Notes under the pieces: model-generated
Seen by the model: only the letters and a program-made list of their open reading frames with translations
Told to the model about the DNA's origin: nothing
Database searches by the model: none
Shown: one piece after another, positions 1 to 6,708 of the stretch
Position numbering within the stretch: position 1 is the first letter of the stretch
Layout of the letters: each line of letters opens with the position of its first letter
Origin: an uncultured Bacilli bacterium
GTDB lineage: Bacteria; Bacillota_I; Bacilli_A; RF39; UBA660
NCBI GenBank assembly: GCA_947628635.1
Contig: CANRAX010000046.1
Location: 1 to 9,675, forward strand
DNA length: 9,675 nucleotides
Direction of reading: 5' to 3'
Made by a program: the position numbers and the translations under genes

Positions 1-11
1 TAAAATTTCTT

Positions 12-327
12 TCACCACTCCTTAATGTTTAAGAACCCCTTTTTTAATATGGTTTTATTTATTTTTAAAATATCTATTTCTGTATTTGAATAATTTGTAG
101 TATAACCTAACTTAACTTCTGTTTTAGAAAAGTCTAAATAATTAATAGTCATAATAGTAGGTTTATTGCTAGTTGCAAAATTAGTAATTCTAACATCATT
201 TTACAGTCTATAAGTTAAGTTTTCAGTAATACTTAAACTCTTATTTAAAACTGAATAACCTATACTCATAAAAAAGAATTATTACTATTATGCTTACAAA
301 TAAAAATTTATTAATTTTTGCATACAT
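12..327 (-). pseudogene. Decayed small exported or membrane-anchored protein gene
   Basis: Read from an ATG at 327, the minus strand gives a Lys-containing start and a hydrophobic stretch (KINKFLFVSIIVIILF), then leaves frame and stops at 241. Removing one T from the T6 run at 270-275 joins this helix to MSIGYSVLNKSLSITENLTY at 269, a typical look for the start of a secreted domain after a signal anchor. That frame meets a TAA at 201-203, directly after TYRL, and then stays open for 62 codons (NDVRITNF...NYLDFSKTEV...) to a TGA at 12-14. Hydrophobic anchor, G-Y-S-x-L-N, and then D-V-R-I-T a short way on recalls small surface proteins I have seen in low-GC Bacillota; I recall this pattern and have not tested it. 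The simplest reading is one frameshift plus one nonsense mutation, perhaps with an internal deletion near codon 34 of the second open stretch. No good ribosome binding site precedes the ATG. The gene lies beyond the ltaS-unit terminator, so it is a separate unit. Sequencing error in the T run is possible, but it would not explain the TAA. Confidence 0.5.
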
Positions 328-464
328 AATTTCAGCAACTTTTTCACACAGTCTTTATTATTTTATATTTATACAATACCTCCATCACCCAACGGGTCTT
401 GTCAGAAATTTTTTTCACAAAATAACACAAAATAACCGTAAATTTTTTATTATAAATTTCTACA
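328..464. other. AT-rich intergenic stretch with no supported gene
   Basis: This is the gap between the terminator of the ltaS unit and the decayed gene. On the minus strand it holds a small perfect inverted repeat (ACCC-GTT-GGGT, about 385-395), a GGAGG (about 379-383) with no convincing open frame after it, and a TATAAA-like hexamer with no matching -35 at 16-19 nt. A 24-codon GTG-started frame (418-344) exists but has no ribosome binding site. It could contain the worn promoter and leader of the decayed gene. I see nothing stronger. Confidence 0.4.
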
Positions 465-497
465 TAAGAAAAACCACCCTTAAAAAGAGTAGTTTTC
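465..497 (-). terminator. Rho-independent terminator of the ltaS unit
   Basis: On the minus strand, arm AAAACTACTCTT (496-485), loop TTT, and arm AAGGGTGGTTTT (481-470) form a 12-bp stem that includes two G-U pairs. The U-rich run UUUUUCUU follows the GC part of the stem. In the plus-strand transcript the two G-U pairs become A-C mismatches, so the hairpin is built to work for minus-strand transcription. It begins about 58 nt after the stop codon at 555 and is the only convincing end signal downstream of ltaS and the 208-aa gene. Confidence 0.7.
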
Positions 498-554
498 ACT
501 TTAAACATATTTTTTCTTAATCTAAAACAAGAGCCTACATATAATAATTATTTA

Positions 555-1181
555 CTATTTCAACTCTACAAGACTTAATTTTTTATCTTCATGTACAAAT
601 ATCAAAGTAGCTTCTTTTTGATAATTTGAAAATTTATCACTTGTATAATCCCAAGATACTTCTACCTTATAAGCAGCTTCGTCAGTATTCTCTCCATAGG
701 CAAACTGCGTTTGTTCAGAACTATCAATTGTAATTGTCCCAACAACCGGTAATTCTTGTTTTCTATTATCATAAATATTACTTTCAAGATATTTATAATA
801 AGTATCCTCAGCATTTTTAATAAAATCATTTAAAGCCACACTGTGAACAAATTCTAAACCACCTACATCAGTTTTAGCAGTTTTATCCTCAAGTGAATAA
901 AAATCATAAATAAACATTTGTGCTATCTTTTCAACATAAGCCTTTTCATCAACATCATCATTTTTCAAAATAGCCTCAAGTTCTTTGAACATTGCTTTAT
1001 ATTCCTTAGATTTATTTTCTTTCAAATTATAGCCATACTTTTCGATAGAGTTTTCAATTTTTACAGCTTTAACTTTTTTATGACCATCCAATGTTTTTAA
1101 AACGATAACTCCTAATAAAAGTGATGTAATAATAACTACTACCAAAATAATTATTATTTTTGGTTTCTTCTTCAAACGCAT
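555..1181 (-). CDS. Membrane-anchored extracytoplasmic protein of unknown function, 208 aa
   Basis: I do not recognise this family. The protein has a basic start (MRLKKKPK), one strongly hydrophobic helix at about residues 9-28, and an extracytoplasmic region of about 180 residues. There is no lipobox Cys, so the helix should stay as an uncleaved N-terminal anchor. The region at about 44-135 looks helical (repeated Lys/Glu amphipathic segments, then MFIYDFYSLED and a helix ending TYYKYLES). Residues 145-208 look like strands (PVVGTITI, AAYKVEVSWDY, KEATLIFVHED, LSLVEL). Helices followed by a curved sheet resemble an NTF2-like domain, which is a guess from pattern only. The start at 1181 is set by AAGGGAG seven nt upstream, just after the ltaS stop; the 14-nt gap implies co-transcription with ltaS. 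A role beside lipoteichoic acid synthesis or another wall process is inferred from position only. Confidence 0.85.
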   Translation of the reverse strand: MRLKKKPKIIIILVVVIITSLLLGVIVLKTLDGHKKVKAVKIENSIEKYGYNLKENKSKEYKAMFKELEAILKNDDVDEKAYVEKIAQMFIYDFYSLEDKTAKTDVGGLEFVHSVALNDFIKNAEDTYYKYLESNIYDNRKQELPVVGTITIDSSEQTQFAYGENTDEAAYKVEVSWDYTSDKFSNYQKEATLIFVHEDKKLSLVELK

Positions 1182-1195
1182 ATATTTTCTCCCTT

Positions 1196-3265
1196 CTATT
1201 CTGCCGGTACACTTTCTTTATTTTCATTTAATAAGTCAAAAACTATTATATCATCAGACACATCTAACAACTCAGTTGCATATTCATTATTCTGCTTAAT
1301 TTCTTCTTCACTTATTGCTTCATCACTCAATGACAAATAAGCCTCTTTTTGACTATTATAATAAACTTTATTTGTAACCCAATTACCATTTGGGAATACA
1401 ACAACATTATTTTCTTTTATATTAAAGATATCATGACCTAATTGATACTTATTATAAAAACCAAACATATTACCTAAAGTTGGCATTACATCATACATAC
1501 CCATAACATTTGTTATTTCTTGATTTAGTCTAGTTCCAGCCATATCTTTAGTCCAAATTAAGAACGGCACTTTACGACCTAACTCATATTGATAAGAATC
1601 ATATTTACGATAATTTGGATCATCATCGGACAAAAGTTCCTCCGTTTCTTTATCATAATTATAAAGTTTATTGTAATCAGCCTTTGGCAACCTTGCATCA
1701 TGATCACCATATAGAACTAAAACCGTATTTTCCAATAATCCTGCCTCATCTAACTCATTAATAAATTCTCCTAAAGCTTCATCTGCATAATGATATGATT
1801 TAAAATAGTTACCTAACTTAGTACCTTCCATATATGGATGAATAATCTCTTCTGTTGTTCCATCTTCTTTAGTAACTACTTCCTTCATATTAACTTCAAA
1901 ATCACCGTACTTTTCTGTATCAGAAAATGGTGTATGATTTGTAAGCATTATAAAGGTTCCATACCATTTCTTATTTTCACTATTAATTTTTTGTAACTTA
2001 GGAATTGCTTGTTTAAAAAATTCTTTATCAGAAAGACCTAAACCAATAGTATTGTCCTTTGTTACCTCAAAATCCTGTTTACTGAAGAATCTTTCATAAC
2101 CTAAATTTTTATGCATCGTTCGACGATTCCAAAAATCTGCATTATTAGCATGCATACTAAATGTGTAATAACCTTTTTCTTTCAAAAGTTTTGGTGTTGA
2201 AATATAATTTCTATCGTAATATGATACAAAAGCCGTTCCACTCTTAGTTGGCATTAAAGAAGTATTATACGTCAATTCTGCATCACTACTCGTACCAACA
2301 CTAACTTGAGAATAAAAGTTAGAAAAATACATTCCTTCACTCGTAAGTCTATTTAAAGTTGGCGTAACTTCCCTATCATTAAATTTTAATCCAATAGCAT
2401 TTGTTTGCATACTTTCTGCATGAATAACAATTACATTTTTTCCTTCAAATATATCGCTATATTCATTTTTCGTAGGTTCTTCACTAACATTAGCAAAGTA
2501 ATCATTAAATTGTTTTTTAGCTTTATCATAGCCAAACATAGAGTTAATTTTTGGTTGTATAGAAGTAATTACATCGTTAGCTTGATAAACATAAATACCA
2601 AAGCGCATAACAATATATTCTTTATTCCATTGTTTTGCAAAACGTGATACATCAAGTGGTGACATAGTAACTAAGAATAACAAAGCTAATACACCACCAG
2701 CTCCTAAAGTACTTAACATACGTTTTTTACGTTCTGATTTAATTTCAATTTTCTTATAATAATTTTTTTTCTTCAAATTCAAATGAACTATTGTTAAAAT
2801 TATAGGACCAAATATATAAACTATATCTTTTAGCTGCAAAACATTCTCAACAACAGCGTCACCAACATCTCCAATATATTGAGTCAATGAAAGCATTGAA
2901 ACTGAAGCAAAAGATGTATAAAAAGTATAATAAACGGAATTAATCATACATATAGCTGACAAAAAAATATTAGCTATAATCAAATAAGTAAAACGATTTT
3001 TAGGTTTAAATAAATAACCAAAAGAACCAATAATAACCGCAACAGTTATATCAGCAAGAATAGCTTTAAAAGATAAGTAATTTTCAAGCATATTCATACA
3101 AAAAAATCTTAAGATTGTTGAATTAAAAACTGCTGTTAAAACAAAAGTTAAAAACAATATATTATTTTTAATATAAGCAGAAATCAAATGCTCTTTTTTT
3201 ATTTTTTTTATTTTATCAGAAGCATTTTCTTTTAAATTATGTAAGTCTGTTTTTATTTTTTTCAT
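1196..3265 (-). CDS. ltaS: Lipoteichoic acid synthase (LtaS family)
   Basis: LtaS polymerises the glycerol-phosphate chain of lipoteichoic acid on the outer face of the membrane, using phosphatidylglycerol as donor. The 689-aa protein has a Lys-rich cytoplasmic start (1-30), about five membrane helices (roughly 36-55, 66-86, 92-113, 145-160, 186-202) and an extracellular sulfatase-fold domain at about 275-620. Active-site residues by comparison with S. aureus LtaS are all present: metal ligand E284 (VIHAES), nucleophile T325 (VGTSSDAE), H444 (TNHTPF), and D521-H522 (YGDHDA). The linker after helix five (about 203-215) is where the S. aureus enzyme is cut by signal peptidase; a similar cut here is possible but not shown. 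An acidic tail of about 60 residues follows the core. At 689 aa it is slightly longer than the roughly 650 aa usual for LtaS. GAGG lies 10 nt before the ATG, and a dedicated promoter lies just upstream. The substrate could differ among LtaS paralogues (primase or stress-type); the family call itself is firm. Confidence 0.95.
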   Translation of the reverse strand: MKKIKTDLHNLKENASDKIKKIKKEHLISAYIKNNILFLTFVLTAVFNSTILRFFCMNMLENYLSFKAILADITVAVIIGSFGYLFKPKNRFTYLIIANIFLSAICMINSVYYTFYTSFASVSMLSLTQYIGDVGDAVVENVLQLKDIVYIFGPIILTIVHLNLKKKNYYKKIEIKSERKKRMLSTLGAGGVLALLFLVTMSPLDVSRFAKQWNKEYIVMRFGIYVYQANDVITSIQPKINSMFGYDKAKKQFNDYFANVSEEPTKNEYSDIFEGKNVIVIHAESMQTNAIGLKFNDREVTPTLNRLTSEGMYFSNFYSQVSVGTSSDAELTYNTSLMPTKSGTAFVSYYDRNYISTPKLLKEKGYYTFSMHANNADFWNRRTMHKNLGYERFFSKQDFEVTKDNTIGLGLSDKEFFKQAIPKLQKINSENKKWYGTFIMLTNHTPFSDTEKYGDFEVNMKEVVTKEDGTTEEIIHPYMEGTKLGNYFKSYHYADEALGEFINELDEAGLLENTVLVLYGDHDARLPKADYNKLYNYDKETEELLSDDDPNYRKYDSYQYELGRKVPFLIWTKDMAGTRLNQEITNVMGMYDVMPTLGNMFGFYNKYQLGHDIFNIKENNVVVFPNGNWVTNKVYYNSQKEAYLSLSDEAISEEEIKQNNEYATELLDVSDDIIVFDLLNENKESVPAE

Positions 3266-3275
3266 ACTTTTACAA

Positions 3276-3279
3276 CCTC
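3276..3279 (-). promoter_or_regulatory. Ribosome binding site of ltaS
   Basis: GAGG (within GCGAGGTTG) lies 10 nt before the ATG at 3265. It is weaker and slightly further from the start than the sites of the other genes here, which suggests modest translation of ltaS per transcript. Confidence 0.55.
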
Positions 3280-3288
3280 GCTTATCTA

Positions 3289-3317
3289 ATTATAGCAGAT
3301 TAGACACTAATTTTCAA
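3289..3317 (-). promoter_or_regulatory. Sigma-A-type promoter for ltaS with extended -10
   Basis: The minus strand has -35 TTGAAA (3317-3312), a 17-nt spacer, and -10 TATAAT (3294-3289) preceded by TGC, an extended -10 element. The -35 lies in the last codons of the yihY-like gene (stop at 3307-3309). Transcription should begin at about 3282, leaving a leader of about 17 nt that carries the GAGG site. An inverted repeat TCTAAT-8-ATTAGA (3304-3299 and 3290-3285) straddles the -10 and could be an operator. Confidence 0.75.
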
Positions 3318-4140
3318 CTTGCATCTTGGATTTCCATTCCTCATAAATACTAGCATTAATACCCATTCCTAATACAAAAATATATGATAAAATATAAATC
3401 CAAATAAGAAGAATTAATAAATTTGAAATACTTCCATAAAATAGACTATATTTTGCAAAACATCTTATATAAAAAGCATATATTTCAGTCGCAATAATCC
3501 ACCCAAGTGTTGTAAAAATAGCTCCCTTAGTTGTAGTATAACTTGGTATTCTCTTATCAGGAGCCGTCACATAAATTAGCTTTATGTTAAAATATAATAT
3601 AATAATTACAAGTGGATATTTTAAAATTTGAAACATCCTATGAAAAAACTCAACAGTTGTCCCATTTTTCACAATCATCTCCAATAATTCAAATAAACTA
3701 TCTCCAAAGACAGGCACAAGTAATAAGAAAAACATCAATATTACTAAAATAAAAATCATTATAATAGCTTTAAGACGTCTGCTTAAAATATCTTTTGGTT
3801 TTATCTTATATATTTCATTAGAAGCAATAATCATAGAATGTGTTCCATTAGAAGCTAATAAAAAAGTAGAAATGAAAAAGACAATGATATTAAAATTTAA
3901 TCCTTGACCACTTACTAATCCCAAAAGAACACTAGATAACTCCTTAGGAACAGACTCACTAATATTTAAAGTAATTGTATCCATAGGAATTGAAAAAGAA
4001 ACAGCCAAAGCTCCAATAAGAGCAATTAGCGGTATTAAAGACATAACAATAAAAAAAGCAAGTTGACCAGGAAGAATCCTCATCTCAGGCTTTTTTATTA
4101 AGTTAATTATATTTTTAAAAAAACCTCTTGCTTTTTTCAT
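3307..4140 (-). CDS. YihY/BrkB-family inner membrane protein
   Basis: This is a six-helix membrane protein of the YihY/virulence factor BrkB family. The E. coli member was once mislabelled RNase BN, and no biochemical role is settled for most members. At 277 aa it is near the usual length. Family marks visible are the N-terminal run LPGQLAFFIVMSLIPL (23-38), a helix at about 83-105, helices at about 122-145, 172-190 and 207-226, and the conserved end YGSISNLLILLIWIY (235-249) running into a last helix that finishes GMGINA (258-263). The start at 4140 follows AGAGG by 8 nt, and that site overlaps the stop codon of the preceding sensor gene, so translation is probably coupled. The neighbours suggest an envelope role, possibly lipid or polymer handling near LtaS; this is inference only. 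Its 3' end carries the -35 of the ltaS promoter. Confidence 0.92.
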   Translation of the reverse strand: MKKARGFFKNIINLIKKPEMRILPGQLAFFIVMSLIPLIALIGALAVSFSIPMDTITLNISESVPKELSSVLLGLVSGQGLNFNIIVFFISTFLLASNGTHSMIIASNEIYKIKPKDILSRRLKAIIMIFILVILMFFLLLVPVFGDSLFELLEMIVKNGTTVEFFHRMFQILKYPLVIIILYFNIKLIYVTAPDKRIPSYTTTKGAIFTTLGWIIATEIYAFYIRCFAKYSLFYGSISNLLILLIWIYILSYIFVLGMGINASIYEEWKSKMQVEN

Positions 4141-4152
4141 TATATCGACCTC

Positions 4153-6192
4153 TTATTTATATTCTTCTTTATTAGTAATCATTTCAAGTGTTGCTTCGTT
4201 TATTGCATCATCTATTGTTTTAATTTCATCAGTTATCATACTATAACCAATAGCGGCTCCAAATTCATGTGGTAAAGTTTTCATTTCTTTAGATAACTTT
4301 TTAGTATAAGTAGCTATTTGTCTTTCACTATAACCAATTAAATATATTAAAAATTCATTACCATCTGTCCTAATTATTTCGCTATTTTCTAATTGTGTAT
4401 TTACTAATATGCCAGCAGCTTTAACAATAAGTTGATCTCCTTCTTCATGACCATAATTATCATTTACATATTTAACGTTATTTAAATCAACCATAACAAT
4501 AGCTTGTGGAAATATTTCACAATCTTCCCATTCAGCTGATTTAGCATTTAAGTAATTTCTATTTTTTAATGATGTAAGCATATCCGTATATTTATGACGA
4601 TCAGTTATTTTTATTTTTTTAATTTGCTTTTTCTTTTTTAATATTAAGTAAATTACAAGTATAATTATTAAAGGTATGAAAATAACAGCCAAAACAACAA
4701 TATATACTTGCTCTAAAGTAGAATTTTCTAAAATAGAAGCATTCATATTTTCAATACCACTATTACGATAATTATAATAAGAATTGGTATTTATTATATA
4801 GTTAAACAAATCATAAAAAGCTTCATTATCTTTTTTCACCATAAATTTATAATCATTCATCATTGTATCTTTATATAAAAGTTGATACTTTTTAAACTTA
4901 GAATTTTGATAATGTGAATAAATTTCAGCATCAATAACAATTATCTTATCTTTTGCTTTATCGACTAAATCATCTATATTAGAGACAGTTGTTATTTTTG
5001 CATTAGAATTATTTGAAACATAATTATATAATGAGTCACCTTTCAACATAATAATTTCTTGATTTTTAAGACTTTCAAATGAATTAACAACATGTTTATC
5101 TTTTTGTCTTCCTAAAATAGCATAATCTTCAATAAAGGTTGATAATGTAGCTAAATATTTATCATTTGTATAATTATAATAATCGAAATAAATATCTACT
5201 TTGCCTTTATCAATATCTTTCTGAAGTTCTTCTTTTGTATCATATTTTACTATTTTAAAATTAATATCAGCTAAACGAGCAATTCTATCAATATATTCTC
5301 CCGCTATTCCTGCTAATTTTTTATTAACTTTTATTTCATAAGGAATATTCTCAACATAACCATATACATAATTCTTAGAAACTAAAGAAGCCTTTGTTTT
5401 AGCGTCAAGTTTATTCTTATCCAGATAATAATCTAAATAAGCTTCATTATATTCGGAAACATAATTTGATAATTTCCATTTGTTATAATACTTTCGTACA
5501 ATTTCATTAAGTTCTTTATTATTGTTATCTAACGTAAGAACAATTTGCTTTTTCATTTCTGTAAAAAAGTAATTAATTGAATATTTATCTTTTTGAATAG
5601 TATAATCTAAATACATAATATTAGGTACAATTATCATATTTACAAGATTTTTATCAAGAGCGGCATATAAATCCGTTATATTATTATAAACTTTGTAAGA
5701 AAGATTAGTACCACTTTTTAAATAATAACTAATATTTTCACTATCTTCTTCAAAAATTCCTAAAGTAATGTTTTTCATATCAGTAATATGATTAATTCTT
5801 TGATAAGTTTTGCCAACAGCTACATAATTATCATTGAAAAGAAACAAATCATTATCCGTTAAAGTAGTATCATTATCTAAAATACGAATACGATAACTAT
5901 TTCCTCCAGGATTTGAATCTTTCAAATAAGGAATTTTATTAAATTCTAAACCAATATTTTTTTCAAAATCATTTAAAAAATCAAAAATTACGCCTTTACC
6001 ATTTACGCCATATAAAGGATAATCATTAACAACTTCAAAATCATAAGTTTGATCATTATTATTCTGAACCCATCTTTTTTCAGATACCGTCAAAGTAGTT
6101 GTTTTATCTTCATAAGTATAATGCCTATAAACAAAAATAAATGTTACAACAGCAATAATAATCGGTATAATAATTAATAATTTTTTCTTCAT
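4153..6192 (-). CDS. Membrane sensor with two tandem SBP-like domains and a degenerate GGDEF domain
   Basis: The 679-aa protein has an N-terminal signal anchor (4-22), a first family-3 solute-binding-protein-like domain (about 35-245), a second one (about 275-475, with the typical IPYEIK...KLAGIAGEYIDRI start), a membrane helix (about 496-518), a short Lys-rich linker and a GGDEF domain (about 530-675). GGDEF domains make cyclic di-GMP from two GTP. Substrate residues by comparison with PleD are kept: D569 (VDLNN), N577 and D586 (NDNYGHEEGD). The signature loop, however, reads R-T-D-G-N-E-F (608-614), so the first Gly is Asp and the metal-binding third position (Asp/Glu) is Asn 612. The RxxD inhibitory site is absent. 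The C-terminus stops soon after the usual Lys of the last helix (MITNK). Activity is therefore uncertain; a GTP-binding or signalling-only role is possible. The two outer domains imply sensing of a small ligand, perhaps an amino acid, which is not shown. GAGG lies 8 nt before the ATG, and the gap to the upstream gene is 14 nt. Confidence 0.92.
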   Translation of the reverse strand: MKKKLLIIIPIIIAVVTFIFVYRHYTYEDKTTTLTVSEKRWVQNNNDQTYDFEVVNDYPLYGVNGKGVIFDFLNDFEKNIGLEFNKIPYLKDSNPGGNSYRIRILDNDTTLTDNDLFLFNDNYVAVGKTYQRINHITDMKNITLGIFEEDSENISYYLKSGTNLSYKVYNNITDLYAALDKNLVNMIIVPNIMYLDYTIQKDKYSINYFFTEMKKQIVLTLDNNNKELNEIVRKYYNKWKLSNYVSEYNEAYLDYYLDKNKLDAKTKASLVSKNYVYGYVENIPYEIKVNKKLAGIAGEYIDRIARLADINFKIVKYDTKEELQKDIDKGKVDIYFDYYNYTNDKYLATLSTFIEDYAILGRQKDKHVVNSFESLKNQEIIMLKGDSLYNYVSNNSNAKITTVSNIDDLVDKAKDKIIVIDAEIYSHYQNSKFKKYQLLYKDTMMNDYKFMVKKDNEAFYDLFNYIINTNSYYNYRNSGIENMNASILENSTLEQVYIVVLAVIFIPLIIILVIYLILKKKKQIKKIKITDRHKYTDMLTSLKNRNYLNAKSAEWEDCEIFPQAIVMVDLNNVKYVNDNYGHEEGDQLIVKAAGILVNTQLENSEIIRTDGNEFLIYLIGYSERQIATYTKKLSKEMKTLPHEFGAAIGYSMITDEIKTIDDAINEATLEMITNKEEYK

Positions 6193-6206
6193 TTGTTAAA
6201 CCTCAT

Positions 6207-6653
6207 TTATCTATCTTTTGTCCATGTATAATTATCTTTAGTATGGTGTTTATAACCAATTATAGGAAAATCGTTTGTCTCAATACTTTTTTTAATAAAT
6301 ACTTGAATATCATAATATTTCTTTTGCTTGTCTTTTAATTGTTCTAAAACTTTAGAAGCTAAATTCTTAGCACTGTCCAAATTAGCGTCATCATTAACTG
6401 TGATAATTACATTTAGAATACGACCTTGTTCTTCTACTTCACACTTTTTTGTTTCGTCTTTAAGAGCTTGTTTTATCTTTTTTATATTATCACTACTAAT
6501 AGAAACAGCTTCCTTTCCATCTAATCTATTACCGTATAAAGCTTTTTCATCATTTGACATAAACATATTAAAAACTTGAACAAAAAATACTAATATTACT
6601 AAAAATATAACAATGGCAATAATAGTACCCTTATTTCTTTTGACAAAATTCAT
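6207..6653 (-). CDS. Single-pass membrane protein of unknown function, 148 aa
   Basis: I do not know a named family for it. It has a short basic start (MNFVKRNKG), one hydrophobic helix (about 9-32), then an outer domain of about 110 residues. After the helix comes YGNRLDG (40-46), then a strand (48-53), helix (54-67), two strands (70-86), helix (91-107) and strand (113-121). This beta-alpha-beta-beta-alpha-beta order would fit a ferredoxin-like or BON-like sandwich; that is a prediction by eye. The tail DFPIIGYKHH...YTWTKDR (128-148) is unusually rich in aromatic and basic residues and looks conserved rather than random. It is the first gene after a strong promoter, with AGGAGG 7 nt before the ATG and a 14-nt gap to the sensor gene. 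It may assist the sensor or act on the envelope; nothing in the sequence decides this. One Cys (71) and no lipobox. Confidence 0.85.
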   Translation of the reverse strand: MNFVKRNKGTIIAIVIFLVILVFFVQVFNMFMSNDEKALYGNRLDGKEAVSISSDNIKKIKQALKDETKKCEVEEQGRILNVIITVNDDANLDSAKNLASKVLEQLKDKQKKYYDIQVFIKKSIETNDFPIIGYKHHTKDNYTWTKDR

Positions 6654-6660
6654 ATGATTT

Positions 6661-6666
6661 CCTCCT
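6661..6666 (-). promoter_or_regulatory. Ribosome binding site of the 148-aa gene
   Basis: AGGAGG lies 7 nt before the ATG at 6653, close to ideal. It begins only a few nt after the predicted transcription start, so the leader is very short. Confidence 0.75.
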
Positions 6667-6675
6667 ACTCTAATA

Positions 6676-6704
6676 ATTATACACTAAGTATTACTCTTTT
6701 TCAA
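6676..6704 (-). promoter_or_regulatory. Near-consensus sigma-A-type promoter after gatB
   Basis: The minus strand has -35 TTGAAA (6704-6699), a 17-nt spacer, and a perfect -10 TATAAT (6681-6676). The -35 begins 4 nt after the gatB stop codon. The expected start of transcription near 6669 leaves a leader of about 16 nt before the ATG at 6653. I see no terminator between gatB and this promoter, so read-through from gatAB may add to its output. Confidence 0.8.
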
Positions 6705-6708
6705 TTAG

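Noticed and set aside
344..418. 24-codon GTG-started minus-strand frame
   Set aside because: No ribosome binding site and no recognisable motif; length expected by chance.
290..520. 76-codon plus-strand open frame
   Set aside because: No ribosome binding site, low-complexity Phe/Ile/Lys/His composition, and it runs antisense across the decayed gene and through the minus-strand terminator. AT-rich chance frame.
918..1100. 60-codon plus-strand open frame
   Set aside because: Antisense shadow of the 208-aa gene, Phe/Ile-rich, no ribosome binding site.
2405..2647. 80-codon plus-strand open frame
   Set aside because: Antisense to conserved ltaS coding sequence; composition typical of an antisense shadow.
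6328..6579. 83-codon plus-strand open frame
   Set aside because: Antisense to the 148-aa gene, Ser/Phe-rich, no ribosome binding site.
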